In this document: one piece after another, positions 17,456-27,314 of the stretch | Numbering within the stretch: position 1 is the stretch's first letter | Layout: each line of letters opens with the position of its first letter | Assembly (NCBI GenBank): GCA_020882975.1 | Contig: JAHRFD010000004.1 | Location: 62,001 to 126,000 of the forward strand | Reading direction: 5' to 3' | From: Microcoleus sp. EPA2 | GTDB taxonomy: Bacteria > Cyanobacteriota > Cyanobacteriia > Cyanobacteriales > Microcoleaceae | Length of the DNA stretch: 64,000 nt | Notes under the pieces: model-generated | The model's database searches: none | Told to the model about the DNA's origin: nothing | What the model saw: the letters and a program-made list of their open reading frames with translations, nothing else | Translations under genes and position numbers: made by a program

Positions 17456-17941
17456 CTATTTGACCAGCTCCGGCCCTAATAGCTTCTCTAGAATTTGGTG
17501 GCTCAGGGAGTCCACTTCTTGTTCTAGCGATCGCATTGCATCTTGCTTTTGCTGCTCAATCTCTTGTCCTGCTTTTTCTCGCGCGACTTGAGCTTCTTTT
17601 TGAGCCTCAGCTACTTTCGCCGCAGCGATTTTCTGAGCATCTGCTTGAGCCTGAGCAATTACCTTTTGAGACTCCCTGCGAGTATCTCCCAATTTTTGCT
17701 CGTACTCCTTGGCTAGTTGCTGAGCTTTTGCCAAGCGTTCTTTCGCTGCAACTTGAGTGTTCCGAATGTAATCTGCCCGTTCCTCAATTGACTTGGTGAG
17801 TGGCTTATAAAAAATTACATTCAAGACTGCGACTAAAATCAAAAACTGCACCGCCATCAGAGGCAGCGTAGCATCAATATCAAAAAGTCCGCCTTCTTTT
17901 GCTGCTTCTTCAACTGCTAGTAATACTGTCCAGTGCATCAT
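17456..17941 (-). CDS. atpF2: F1F0 ATP synthase subunit b' (second b-type subunit)
   Basis: A 161-residue b' subunit (atpG in cyanobacterial nomenclature). It begins [20 protein letters not shown]; the membrane helix is [20 protein letters not shown], and the rest is a coiled coil ending [10 protein letters not shown]. Two adjacent ATGs (17941 and 17938) are possible starts. It pairs with the b subunit encoded directly downstream; this b/b' heterodimer is characteristic of photosynthetic organisms. Confidence 0.95.
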   Translation of the reverse strand: MMHWTVLLAVEEAAKEGGLFDIDATLPLMAVQFLILVAVLNVIFYKPLTKSIEERADYIRNTQVAAKERLAKAQQLAKEYEQKLGDTRRESQKVIAQAQADAQKIAAAKVAEAQKEAQVAREKAGQEIEQQKQDAMRSLEQEVDSLSHQILEKLLGPELVK

Positions 17942-18041
17942 TTTTTTTGACGGCTCCCACCTAATTCTATTTGAGATTATTGATTTTGGATTTTGGAGTT
18001 TTAATTACCATCCAAAATCCAAAATCTCCGACCCCAAATTA

Positions 18042-18302
<261 letters not shown>

Positions 18303-18415
18303 CTAAAGTACAAAATTGAGAACAGAAAGTCTACAGAATCGTCCGATTTTACGACAGCAAGTTTGAACTGAGAAATTTGATTTTTCCTCTTTCATTCTGC
18401 GTCGTTTATCGTTAT

Positions 18416-19174
18416 TTAATCGTGATGTTCTTCACCGTGACCGCCCTCTAGAGCTTCACCAATATAGGCTGCTGCTAGGGTAGCAAAAATCAAAGCTTGA
18501 ATGGCACTTGTAAATAGTCCCAGAACCATTACTGGCAAAGGCACAAATAAAGGCACTAGCAACACCAGCACTCCGACAACCAATTCGTCAGCGAGGATGT
18601 TACCAAACAAACGGAAACTTAGCGAAAGAGGCTTAGTAAAATCTTCTATGATTTTGAACGGCAACATAAAAGGTACCGGTTCTACATAGTGGGCGAAATA
18701 CCCCAAGCCACTTTTGCTGAGACCTGCATAAAAATATGCTAGAGAAGTCAGCAGTGCAAATGCTACCGTCGTGTTGATGTCAGCCGTAGGTGCTCCCAAT
18801 TCTCCAGATGGTAGCTTAATCAGCTTCCAAGGAATGAGAGCGCCTGACCAGTTTGACACAAAGATGAACAAAAATAATGTACCAACAAAAGGTACCCAGG
18901 GGCGATATTCTTTTTCCCCAATTTGGTTTTTAGCCAAGTCGCGAATAAATTCCAGCGCATACTCCATTAAATTCTGCATTCCGCTGGGAATTCGTTGGAT
19001 TTTGCGGCTTCCTAAAAGCGAAACAATGACTAAAACGGCAATTACAAACCACGAGGTTAGAAAAACCTGCCCATGCACTTTCAGATTGCCCAGTTGCCAG
19101 TACAACTGCTGGCCAACTTCCAATTCTGCCAGGGGGAAACGATTAAAGGTGTTTAGAACGTCAAGCATTGCCAT
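18416..19174 (-). CDS. atpB: F1F0 ATP synthase subunit a
   Basis: A 252-residue membrane subunit (atpI in cyanobacterial nomenclature) that forms the proton half-channels against the c ring. The key arginine lies in the conserved segment [20 protein letters not shown], and a late helix reads [17 protein letters not shown]. The C-terminus is His-rich (GGHGEEHHD). Two possible starts, MAM and [11 protein letters not shown] two codons later, cannot be separated. It lies second in the operon. Confidence 0.97.
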   Translation of the reverse strand: MAMLDVLNTFNRFPLAELEVGQQLYWQLGNLKVHGQVFLTSWFVIAVLVIVSLLGSRKIQRIPSGMQNLMEYALEFIRDLAKNQIGEKEYRPWVPFVGTLFLFIFVSNWSGALIPWKLIKLPSGELGAPTADINTTVAFALLTSLAYFYAGLSKSGLGYFAHYVEPVPFMLPFKIIEDFTKPLSLSFRLFGNILADELVVGVLVLLVPLFVPLPVMVLGLFTSAIQALIFATLAAAYIGEALEGGHGEEHHD

Positions 19175-19224
19175 TCAACGGGTTTCCCCAAATCTATGAG
19201 TTGAGTATTGCTAGATTGCCTGAC

Positions 19225-19677
19225 CTACCTGTAGTCTGGTGCTAATGCACTTCGCAACACGTAAATCATCAGGGAAATTTTGTAAGTCAGAAATCCCAAA
19301 AATATTGGTAAAATCTGTAACTGGTCTAACCGAGCTGCTACTATCATCAACCCAATAAGCAGACCGAGCCTTGTCTTACTAATCTTCTGATTTTGGCTAC
19401 CGATTCGCTCAACATCTCTAGCCAACATCTTTAAGTAAACCACACCTGCGATCGCCCCTAGCAAATAATTCAGGGCAATGTTGAGCGAGTAAAAAATCCA
19501 AACGGAGATAAAAATTATCCCTGTAAACGCAAGGGTGTAAACCAACAACTCTTGTTGAAGGCGATAGAAGTCTTGCATGGAATTACCTGTCTCTGACGAG
19601 ACTGTCGAGACAGTGCCAGTTTGAGGAAGCTCCTCGGTTGCTGGTGCGGGTTGGGTGGGTGTGTTTGGCGTGTTCAC
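19225..19677 (-). CDS. atp1: ATP synthase subunit I (assembly factor), first gene of the atp operon
   Basis: A 150-residue protein with a Pro/Thr-rich soluble N-terminus ([19 protein letters not shown]) and four hydrophobic helices from about residue 48 on. Position directly before subunit a and length fit Atp1/AtpI, a protein that helps assemble the c ring in other bacteria. Sequence conservation is low in this family, so the call rests mostly on position and topology. Confidence 0.9.
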   Translation of the reverse strand: MNTPNTPTQPAPATEELPQTGTVSTVSSETGNSMQDFYRLQQELLVYTLAFTGIIFISVWIFYSLNIALNYLLGAIAGVVYLKMLARDVERIGSQNQKISKTRLGLLIGLMIVAARLDQLQILPIFLGFLTYKISLMIYVLRSALAPDYR

Positions 19678-20036
19678 GAAGCTCAGAAACTAATGCAGGT
19701 AGCAGGCGTGTGCTTTGCAAGCTCACAAAAATATTACCACGGTGTGGTAACAATACTTAAAATTAATTTAATGATTTTTTTGGGTTTTGGTATCTATCGC
19801 TTCGGAAATCTTTTTTTGCCAGCGACATTACTCTACGTGTCCCACCCCGCGATCGCACCCTCTCACATATGACCGGGCTTTGTTCGCACACAACCCTTCT
19901 TGTTTCTCACTTAATATAAGATAAGTCTAATTGTTTAGTAAATAATAAAAAATTGTAACAAAGCTCGGCATTCTGCATAAAAACTAAGTTTTGCACCAGA
20001 TATCTAAATAGAACCACAAATCTAATATCGATCTCG
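19678..20036. promoter_or_regulatory. divergent promoter region with TTACCAC-GGT-GTGGTAA palindrome
   Basis: A 359-bp gap between the atp operon (minus) and the serine protease (plus). A perfect 7-bp inverted repeat with a 3-nt centre lies at 19734-19750, about 57-73 nt before the atp1 start, so within the likely operon leader or promoter. The remainder is A/T-rich with no open frame of note. Confidence 0.45.
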
Positions 20037-21128
20037 GTGCTTACTGTGAAAACTCAAAACCTAATTACATCAACTGTAACAGCATTGGTAGCAGCAGCGG
20101 GCCTCTGTGGGAGTGCGATCGCCGGTACGATTCGGCACGATCGATCCGACGCCCAGTACAGAAACTTTGCCAACCAAAACCAATTTGCCAGCGTCGGCCG
20201 TCTCGACATGAGATTTGCTAACAACACGTTCACAGGTTGTTCGGGAACCTTGATCAGTGCCAACTGGGTGCTAACCGCAGCCCACTGTTTAGAAAACGGC
20301 CAACAGAGTCTCGCTGGTGCAGGTTTTACCATTGGCGGCCGCAGCTATGCAATCAATTTGGGACTTCAGAACGGAGGATGGGCAAGTAGCAACCGGAACG
20401 GGGGTGCAGGCGCTGACATTGCCTTGTACAGACTCAACAGTTCAGTATCGAACATCAATCCGGCAATATTGTACTCAGGTACTAACGAAGATTTGCAAGT
20501 TGGCAGTTACGTCGGGTTCGGGAATACAGGTAATGGTTTAACTGGCGCAAATAACAAAAGCTTCGGCATCAAACGAGCTGGTCAGAATACGATCGGGCTA
20601 GGAAGTCGATTAGGCTACTCCAACCAGGTACTTGTGTCAGATTTCGACGATCCTCGATCGGTGAATCCTTCAGATCCTCTAACCCGCCCTCTCAATTTAG
20701 AATATCAGCTAGCCAAGGGCGACAGTGGTGGAGCACTGTTTATCGGCGGACTTCTGGCTGGGGTCAACTCCTTTATTAGCAGTCTCGATGGCAATACAGA
20801 TGCTGACTACGGCGACATTTCCGCTACCACTCGCGTGTCCTCCCACAGCAACTGGATTCAGAACGTCATCAGGGGGATGGCTGGAACAGGAATACTCAAT
20901 AGCTTACCCAGGACTAGCTCAAACTTTGGTCCAACTACTCTCGCCCAGGTGATACTTGATGAATCAGAGACTATCGGCGACTTGTCGCAACCACTGGAAA
21001 TAGTACAGGATACTTGGGACAACTCCGAACCAGTACCGGAACCGACTACAGTTGTCGGCGGATTGCTTTCCTTGGGCGGTTTGATTTTAGCCCGTCGCCG
21101 CCGAAAGTTACCCCAAAAACAAGCTTGA
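20037..21128 (+). CDS. secreted trypsin-like serine protease with PEP-CTERM anchor
   Basis: A 363-residue protein. A signal peptide (residues 1-30, ending CGSAIA-GT) is followed by an S1-type protease domain: His in LTAAHC, Asp in GADIALYRL and Ser in AKGDSGGALF. The C-terminus is a PEP-CTERM sorting signal, VPEPTT, then a hydrophobic helix and RRRRK, so the protein is probably processed and retained at the cell surface by an exosortase-like system. The start codon is GTG at 20037; a second GTG three codons later is possible. No operon partner is seen. Confidence 0.9.
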   Translation: MLTVKTQNLITSTVTALVAAAGLCGSAIAGTIRHDRSDAQYRNFANQNQFASVGRLDMRFANNTFTGCSGTLISANWVLTAAHCLENGQQSLAGAGFTIGGRSYAINLGLQNGGWASSNRNGGAGADIALYRLNSSVSNINPAILYSGTNEDLQVGSYVGFGNTGNGLTGANNKSFGIKRAGQNTIGLGSRLGYSNQVLVSDFDDPRSVNPSDPLTRPLNLEYQLAKGDSGGALFIGGLLAGVNSFISSLDGNTDADYGDISATTRVSSHSNWIQNVIRGMAGTGILNSLPRTSSNFGPTTLAQVILDESETIGDLSQPLEIVQDTWDNSEPVPEPTTVVGGLLSLGGLILARRRRKLPQKQA

Positions 21129-21251
21129 AAATATTAGTAGGTAGACGCGGCTAAACACAAAATGCGCGTTGTGCTTACTGGTTCCTAGGCTCTGCCTGGG
21201 AACCCAGATCCAGAGGCTCTGCCTCGCCCAGTAACGAGTAGAAATTAGATA

Positions 21252-21704
21252 TTATTCCACCAGTTGAAACTCTCGAAGCGCCGGCAGAAAGTTTTTGTTC
21301 TCGTGGCTCGATCGACTAAGTTTAATTAAAGCGAACCGCTCGATCGCCCCCAAAGCCATCCATTGTTCCCCCGTAATAGTCAAGCCGAGCTCTTGGGCTT
21401 TTGCCGTCACAGATTCGGGTATGGTTCCAGCATCCATCCAGGGCGGATGTTCATCGATGGGTAAATCTGTTCCCGATTCACCAGTATGTTGAATCAGTAT
21501 TTGGTTGAGATATTCTCGGTAAGTCGCAATTTCTGCCGTTGTCACGCAAGGAAGCTCGACGAGTGTTTGGCGTTCTGTTTGAGTAAAATGATTCCAATCT
21601 TGCAACTTGAGTTTGATGCCGCAGGTATCTAACTTAAGACGTACTTGCATGGGAATGCAGCGCAGGGCTTCTATAAAGTCGGCTTCAAATTTAAAGAATG
21701 TCAT
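21252..21704 (-). CDS. narM: nitrate reductase-associated protein
   Basis: A 150-residue protein resembling the cyanobacterial nitrate reductase-associated family, whose member NarM is needed for nitrate reductase activity in Synechococcus elongatus. Recognisable segments are FFKFEADFIEALRCIPMQVR at the start, LKLQDWNHFTQTERQTLVEL and the C-terminal TITGEQWMALGAIERFALIK. It is divergent from moaA, which makes the molybdenum cofactor used by nitrate reductase. That context supports a role in maturing this enzyme. The narB and nrt genes are not in the window. Confidence 0.8.
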   Translation of the reverse strand: MTFFKFEADFIEALRCIPMQVRLKLDTCGIKLKLQDWNHFTQTERQTLVELPCVTTAEIATYREYLNQILIQHTGESGTDLPIDEHPPWMDAGTIPESVTAKAQELGLTITGEQWMALGAIERFALIKLSRSSHENKNFLPALREFQLVE

Positions 21705-21863
21705 GGGTATATAGATTTGCTTACTAGATTTTTTTTTCTTAACCGCAGAGAGCGCAGAGAGCGCAGAGTAAGAGAGTTAATATAGCTGAATTTGAGGTTT
21801 CTATCAATAATTGCACAAAATCAAGTCGGGATTTATAATTAAATAATATTACAAACTATTGAC

Positions 21864-22853
21864 ATGAACCCTGTAGACTACCTTCGGATTAGTTTGATAG
21901 ACCGCTGCAATTTCCGCTGTCTCTATTGTATGCCGGAAGGTAGCGAGTTGGACTATGTTTTGCAGCAGCAGTTGTTAAGTCACTCGGAATTGCTAACTTT
22001 GCTGCGGGAGGTTTTCATACCTGTGGGATTTACTAAGTTTCGGTTGACTGGTGGGGAACCGCTGTTGCGGCCTGGGGTGGTGGAGTTGGTTGGGGCGATC
22101 GCATCTTTGCCGGAAACGCGAGATTTGTCAATGACTACTAATGGCTTTTTGTTGGGGGAAATGGCGGCAGATCTCTACAATGCTGGTTTACGCCGGATTA
22201 ATATTAGTTTGGATTCGCTGGAATCGGAGACTTTTGATAAGATTATTGGTAGTCGGGGTCGATCGCGCTGGATGCAAGTTTGGGAAGGAATTCAAGCGGC
22301 TTATCAAGCAGGATTTGACCCGCTGAAATTGAATGTGGTGGTGATTCCCGGTGTGAATGATGGGGAAATATTGGAGTTGGCTGCATTAACTATTAACCGG
22401 AATTGGCACGTTAGATTTATTGAGTTTATGCCGATCGGGAATGGCGATTTATTTGGCGATAAGGGTTGGGTAGCCTCAGCCGATTTGCGGCAACAAATTA
22501 GCGACAAATATGGTTTAGCGGAGTCGGGAGTGCGCGGAAATGGGCCGGCGGATGTGTTTCAAATTCCGGGGGCCAAGGGTACTTTGGGATTTATTAGTCA
22601 GATGTCGGAGTGTTTTTGCGATCGCTGCAATCGGATGCGTTTGTCTGCTGACGGGTGGCTGCGGCCTTGTCTGCTGAACGAAACGGGGCAAATTGACTTA
22701 AAAACCGCTTTGCGGAATGGGGTGTCTACGGTTGAATTGTGCGATCGAGTGCAGCAGATATTGAATATTAAACCGGAGATTAATTTCAAGCAGCGAGATT
22801 CGGGAACTACCCAAGGAAATTACAGCCGCACCATGTCTCAAATCGGCGGGTGA
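21864..22853 (+). CDS. moaA: GTP 3',8-cyclase, molybdenum cofactor biosynthesis
   Basis: A 329-residue radical SAM enzyme that converts GTP to the precursor of cyclic pyranopterin monophosphate. The N-terminal [4Fe-4S] motif is [13 protein letters not shown]; the second cluster is bound by the C-terminal cysteines in [11 protein letters not shown] and RPCLLNE. The protein ends in the conserved Gly-Gly needed for activity. MoaC and other moa genes are not adjacent. A Shine-Dalgarno is not obvious. Confidence 0.97.
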   Translation: MNPVDYLRISLIDRCNFRCLYCMPEGSELDYVLQQQLLSHSELLTLLREVFIPVGFTKFRLTGGEPLLRPGVVELVGAIASLPETRDLSMTTNGFLLGEMAADLYNAGLRRINISLDSLESETFDKIIGSRGRSRWMQVWEGIQAAYQAGFDPLKLNVVVIPGVNDGEILELAALTINRNWHVRFIEFMPIGNGDLFGDKGWVASADLRQQISDKYGLAESGVRGNGPADVFQIPGAKGTLGFISQMSECFCDRCNRMRLSADGWLRPCLLNETGQIDLKTALRNGVSTVELCDRVQQILNIKPEINFKQRDSGTTQGNYSRTMSQIGG

Positions 22854-23058
22854 TATCAATTCCGATTTTAGTATTCCCTCGATATTCTCTCCCCCTCTCT
22901 GTAATCTCTGCGTTCTCTGTGGTTAATTATAAATCAGGTATTTAACGAACACCATCTCGATCGCTCTTTTTCAACCCTAGAGCCATAATTTATAGCAGAT
23001 TCGAGATTAATGAAGGATACGTGCGATCGATCGCCACTAGCCTTTCAGGATAGGACCA

Positions 23059-23283
23059 TGCCCATTGGTGTCAACTTAAGCTGTCAGCCCGCCAAGTCCG
23101 TTAGTGGGTTCACGAGTCCGACAGGGGTTGAAACCCCTGTCTAATAGCAAAAGTCCTCGCTATGAGGACTAATGAGTTGAAAATTCTTCTCTTCAGTCCT
23201 CTTTGAGAGGACTTTCGCTTTGAGACGGGGGTTGAAACGAACGGCGGACTATCGGTTGTACCTTAAGTTGACACCTATGGGCA
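23059..23283. mobile_element. miniature element with 22-bp terminal inverted repeats
   Basis: The left end TGCCCATTGGTGTCAACTTA (23059 on) and the complement of the right end (23262-23283) match in 21 of 22 bp. Inside are three hairpins: ACAGGGGTTGAAACCCCTGT, AGTCCTCGCTATGAGGACT and AGTCCTCTTTGAGAGGACT. No coding frame is present. A shorter relative lies at 51107-51200, and the internal segment recurs at 26949-27115. It fits a non-autonomous element mobilised in trans. Confidence 0.75.
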
Positions 23284-23336
23284 GTGCCGTTTTCCTACAA
23301 ACTTGGAATACGCTATATTTGTTACCTACAGGGATA

Positions 23337-23483
23337 ATACCAATTTTTTGTGAGGCTGCTCCCGAATTTGATCCCCCCTAACCCCCCGCGAGTTCGGGGG
23401 GGACAAGAGCGCGTTCAAAGTCCCCCTTATTAAGGGGGATTTAGGGGGATCGGAATATGTGCAACGACCCATTAAATTGGGAT
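23337..23483. mobile_element. miniature palindromic element with ATACCAAT termini (copy 2, inverted)
   Basis: It has the same flanks as copy 1 (5843-6011) in the other orientation: ATACCAATTTTTTGTGAGGC at the left and GTGCAACGACCCATTAAATT at the right. The core runs from GATCCCCCCTAACCCCCC to TTTAGGGGGATC. Its right end contains an ATG (23457) with GGGGGATCGG just before it, in frame with the following NTPase gene. Confidence 0.7.
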
Positions 23484-23531
23484 AAAACTCAACTCGACCT
23501 TAACATAAAATTCCCCAAAACAATAACAATT

Positions 23532-26465
23532 ATGCCAATAGACGACGAAGATTTTCAAACCGAAATCAGCGACGATCGCAAACTGCAACTCTTCACAGAC
23601 AGACACGAATTTACCCGCCGATTTGCCTCTTATTTAAACGATGACCAGCCCCGCGAACAAATTTTGTATTTTTTCGGGGATGGAGGCAACGGCAAGTCAT
23701 TGCTCTTAAAACACTTGGAATATCACTGTTGCAAAAGATTTTCGCCACAGGTTTGGCAACAATGGCGCGCACTCCCAGAATCAAGAGCCGCCGAAGTTGC
23801 TAATTTTGTCCGCAATGCCGCACCGAAAACCTACACTCCCATCCCCGTAGTCAGACACGATTTCGGATTGATACCGATTAAAGAAGATAAACCCCAAGAT
23901 AGATTTTACGGCTTGCTAATGTTGCGGCGAAATGTCGCAACAGCCACAAAGAAATATAAATTTAAATTTCCTAATTATGATTTTGCTTGCTTTTGGTATT
24001 TGCTGAACAAAGGCGAATCCAACGCAACTCTCGCACAACTTTTCCCCGATGATGTGATGGAATTGTTGACACCTGTAATGGAAACTTTTGCAGAATTTCC
24101 GGTGGTGGCGCAAGCTGTGGCGGTGCTGAAAGGGATAGATAAATTGGGCGGGATTAAGCGGGCGATGAAATTAATTCAAAATCGCTTGGGTGTCAGCGAC
24201 GAAACGGCTGATGAAATTCGGCGGAAAGATATTGATACTGAATTAATCGACAGTTTGCCGAAATTGTTTGCTGGGGATTTGAATGCGGCAATGGCTGGTA
24301 GAAATAAACCCGATCGCCTCGTGATGCTGTTCGATACTCACGAGAAAATGTGGGATGAAAAACGCAATTCTCAAGGCGCAACTTTTTGGTATCAAGATGA
24401 GTGGTTTCGGCGGTTGCTTAGGGCGCTGGATTACAAATTGGGAATTGTGGTTGCGGTGGCGGGGCGAGAGTGTCCAGTCACACAACTGCGGTGGCCGAAT
24501 GCGCCGAGGTTTCCGATTCCCGCAGATTATATAGATAAACAATTGGTGTGGCATTTGTCTCCCGCCGATGCGAGGGATTACTTGCACAAAGTGGAGATTG
24601 ACAAGGTTGATTTGGCTGATGCTGTAATTAAATATGCCAGCGTCAATCCTGATGAGAGTTGGGAGAATTTGCAGATACATCCGTTTTATTTGGGTTTGTG
24701 CGCGGATGTGGTGCTGGCAGAAAGAAGGCGGGGAATTGAGTTGCTGTCGTCGGATTTTGCGCGGATTCCGAAGTTGGAAAATAAGACTGCGGAGTTAACG
24801 GATCGGTTGCTTTTGTATGTGGATCGGGAAGTGCGATCGGCGGTGCATTCGCTGAGTGCTTGCCGCGCTTTCGATGAGGATTTGTACGTGAAATTGGGAG
24901 CTGGTTGCCACTTCCAAGCAAGCAGTGCAAATTTTGAGGTTTTGACTGGTTTTTCCTTTGTGTGGAAATCGGAAAAGCGGGGGGATAATTGGTATCGGAT
25001 TCATGATTTATTGCGGCGGTTGGATGCGGAAAGGGATAATCCGAAAACTCGCAGAGCTCATAAATTTTTAGAGAGGCATTATTGGGAAGTGGGGGATATG
25101 GCCGAGTCAATTTTTCATGCTAATCGCTTGGATTGGGAGCGAGGTGCGAGCCAATGGGAACAGGTGTTTAATGGAGTTTTAAACAAGAGTCGTTATGAGG
25201 TATGCAAGTCGCTGCTAGGAGTTAGAGAGGAGTTGTGGATTAAAAGTGATTATTTGCTGGGACTGATTTCACGAGCTGAAGGATTTTACTATTATTTATT
25301 AGCTCGATATGCAGAAGCAAAACAAGAGTATTTGGAGGCAGTTGCAGCTTACGATCGCGCACTCATCACAAATCCTGACGATCTCAATACGCTCAACAGC
25401 AAAGGGTTTGTGCTGCTAAATCTGGGTAGGTTACAGATAAGTCTAGAAGAATTTGAGGCTGCAAAACAGTCTTTCTCAGATGCGATCGCTACCTGTAATT
25501 TAGCTTTACTTATTTCACCGGATTATATTAATCTTTTCAATACCAAAGGGCTAGTGCTGAACTTTCTGGGTGATGTGCAGACAAGGCTAAGAGAATTTGA
25601 GGCTGCAAAACAGTCTTACTCAGAGGCGATCGCAGTCTTGAATTCTGCTTTACTTATTGCACCGGATGCGAATTATGTTCTCAACAGCAAAGGGCTTGCG
25701 CTGCAAAGTTTGGGTGATGTGCAAGCACGGCTAAGTGAATTTGAGACTGCCAAACAGTATTACTCAGAGGCGATCGCAGTCTTGAATTCTGCTTTACTTA
25801 TTGTACCGGATGATACCACTCCTCTCAACAACAAAGGGAATGCGCTGCATAGTCTGGGTGATTTGCAAGCACAGCTAAGTGAATTTGAGGCTGCCAAACA
25901 ATCGTATTCTGAGGCGATCGCTACCTTAAATTATGCTTTACAACTTGCACCAGATGATTCTAGATGCCTCAGAAACAAAGGGAATACGCTGATAGATATG
26001 GGTAGTTTACAAGCACAGCTAAGTGAATTTGAGGCGGCAAAACAGTCTTACTCAGAGGCGATAGCTATCTATAATTCTTTTTTACTTATTGCACCGGATT
26101 TTATCCCTGCTCTCAATATCAAAGGAAATGCACTCCAAAGTCTGGGTGAATTGCAAGCACAGCTAAGTGAATTTGAGGCTGCCAAACAATCTTACTCAGA
26201 GGCGATCTCAGCCTTTAATTCTGTTTTACTTATTACACCGGATCATATCGCTGCTCTCAACAATAAAGGAGGTGTGCTGCTAAGATTGAGTATTTTGCAA
26301 CTACAATTATCTGAGAAACAAGAAGCACTCAAAAATTGTGAAGAGGCGTTGGAAATGATGAATAGATCTTTAGCCATTGCTCCTAATGATAATTCGGTTT
26401 ACAATAGGCGCAATTTGCTGAAAAAAATTCTCGATGATTTTGGTGAGGATACTGTCAGCAGTTAG
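23532..26465 (+). CDS. STAND-like P-loop NTPase with 48-residue TPR-type repeats
   Basis: From ATG 23532 the protein has 977 residues. The NTPase core has Walker A GDGGNGKS (49-56) and a likely Walker B LVMLFDTHE (263-271). After a winged-helix-like middle, residues ~600-970 carry tandem TPR-like repeats of 48 residues (motif APD..LN.KG.AL.SLG, then LSEFEAAKQSYSEAIA); the matching DNA repeats exactly every 144 bp. This layout recalls STAND NTPases, many of which are sensors in signalling or phage defence, but no effector domain is seen. The frame extends to an ATG at 23457 inside a miniature element, which would add 25 residues. The gene stands alone. Confidence 0.8.
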   Translation: MPIDDEDFQTEISDDRKLQLFTDRHEFTRRFASYLNDDQPREQILYFFGDGGNGKSLLLKHLEYHCCKRFSPQVWQQWRALPESRAAEVANFVRNAAPKTYTPIPVVRHDFGLIPIKEDKPQDRFYGLLMLRRNVATATKKYKFKFPNYDFACFWYLLNKGESNATLAQLFPDDVMELLTPVMETFAEFPVVAQAVAVLKGIDKLGGIKRAMKLIQNRLGVSDETADEIRRKDIDTELIDSLPKLFAGDLNAAMAGRNKPDRLVMLFDTHEKMWDEKRNSQGATFWYQDEWFRRLLRALDYKLGIVVAVAGRECPVTQLRWPNAPRFPIPADYIDKQLVWHLSPADARDYLHKVEIDKVDLADAVIKYASVNPDESWENLQIHPFYLGLCADVVLAERRRGIELLSSDFARIPKLENKTAELTDRLLLYVDREVRSAVHSLSACRAFDEDLYVKLGAGCHFQASSANFEVLTGFSFVWKSEKRGDNWYRIHDLLRRLDAERDNPKTRRAHKFLERHYWEVGDMAESIFHANRLDWERGASQWEQVFNGVLNKSRYEVCKSLLGVREELWIKSDYLLGLISRAEGFYYYLLARYAEAKQEYLEAVAAYDRALITNPDDLNTLNSKGFVLLNLGRLQISLEEFEAAKQSFSDAIATCNLALLISPDYINLFNTKGLVLNFLGDVQTRLREFEAAKQSYSEAIAVLNSALLIAPDANYVLNSKGLALQSLGDVQARLSEFETAKQYYSEAIAVLNSALLIVPDDTTPLNNKGNALHSLGDLQAQLSEFEAAKQSYSEAIATLNYALQLAPDDSRCLRNKGNTLIDMGSLQAQLSEFEAAKQSYSEAIAIYNSFLLIAPDFIPALNIKGNALQSLGELQAQLSEFEAAKQSYSEAISAFNSVLLITPDHIAALNNKGGVLLRLSILQLQLSEKQEALKNCEEALEMMNRSLAIAPNDNSVYNRRNLLKKILDDFGEDTVSS

Positions 26466-26555
26466 CCCGATCGCAATTAGTAAAGATGCGGCATTCAGGA
26501 GGCGGATTTGTCCAGTTAACTTACACCAAAAGTTCACAGGATTTACGCACTCCGA

Positions 26556-26905
26556 CAAAGAAACCGGGTTTTTGCCCGCATCTACGCATCACAACCAAGA
26601 ATTCTCGAAAAAACCCGGTTTCTGGCCACCCGCACTCCGACAAAGAAACCGGGTTTTTGCCCGCATCTACGCATCACAACCAAGAATTCTCGAAAAAACC
26701 CGGTTTCTGGCCCCCATGCGTCAGCCTCAAAGAAACCAGGTTTTTGGCCGCATCTACGCATCACAACGAAGTATTGTCGAAAAAACCCGGTTTCTGGCCC
26801 CCATGCGTCAGCCTCAAAGAAACCAGGTTTTTGGCCACATCTACGCATCACAACGAAGTATTGTCGAAAAAACCCGGTTTCTGGCCACCCGCGCGTCAGC
26901 CGAAA
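26556..26905. repeat. array of four ~86-bp units with paired GAAACCGGGTTTTT inverted repeats
   Basis: Units begin at 26556, 26641, 26728 and 26815 (spacing 85, 87, 87). Each holds GAAACC(G/A)GGTTTTT, a ~50-nt middle containing CATCTACGCATCACAAC, and AAAAAACCCGGTTTC. Arms can pair within a unit or with the neighbouring unit, giving alternative hairpins. Long frames through this region only translate the repeat. Single copies lie at 27151-27272 and 28478-28560, and a copy with another loop at 10349-10412. Confidence 0.85.
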
Positions 26906-26948
26906 GCGGGTTTCGCTCAATCAAAGGAGTACCCAAAAATCAAGAACT

Positions 26949-27115
26949 CATCAGTCCTCTTTCAGAGGACTTTCGCTATGAGACAGGGGTTTTTAACCCC
27001 TGGCGGACTATCGGGCTTACCCACAATCTTTCGCATTCAAAAGTCTTTGCATTCACCCACAACACCGCAGGGGAATCAATTCCCCGTCTCATAGCGAAAG
27101 TCGGTTGAAACCGAC
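26949..27115. repeat. dispersed palindromic repeat cluster
   Basis: AGTCCTCTTTCAGAGGACTT is followed by TCGCTATGAGACAGGGGTTT and, near the end, ATAGCGAAAGTCGGTTGAAA. The first part matches the internal segment of the miniature element at 23059-23283. No gene is seen in this stretch. Confidence 0.6.
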
Positions 27116-27150
27116 TGGAAAATCTAATTCAATTATCATCAATAAATTAT

Positions 27151-27272
27151 CGAAAAAACCCGGTTTCGGGCGCCCGCGTCAGCCCTCAAAGAAACCGGGT
27201 TTTTGGCCAAATCTACGAATCACAACCAAGTATTCTCGAAAAAACCCGGTTTCTGGCCCCATGCGTAAGCCC
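27151..27272. repeat. degenerate copy of the GAAACCGGG hairpin unit
   Basis: One full unit (GAAACCGGGTTTTTGGCC, then TACGAATCACAACCAAG, then AAAAAACCCGGTTTC), with a half-unit just before it. It continues the family seen at 26556-26905. Confidence 0.75.
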
Positions 27273-27314
27273 TAAATTTGCTAAAATAGACTCAGAAAAT
27301 ATCAAAATATAAAT

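Noticed and set aside
19621-19872. An 83-residue + strand frame over the atp1 start and promoter
   Set aside because: It overlaps the atp1 N-terminus and promoter in antisense; no conserved features.
26556-26905. A CRISPR array with ~14-bp arms as repeats
   Set aside because: The regions between arms are nearly identical from unit to unit, so they are not spacers; the pattern is an inverted-repeat tandem array.
26434-27108. Overlapping + and - strand frames of 110-220 residues rich in KKPGFWPP or PETGFF
   Set aside because: They only translate the ~86-bp hairpin repeat units in several frames. No start, codon pattern or family supports a protein.
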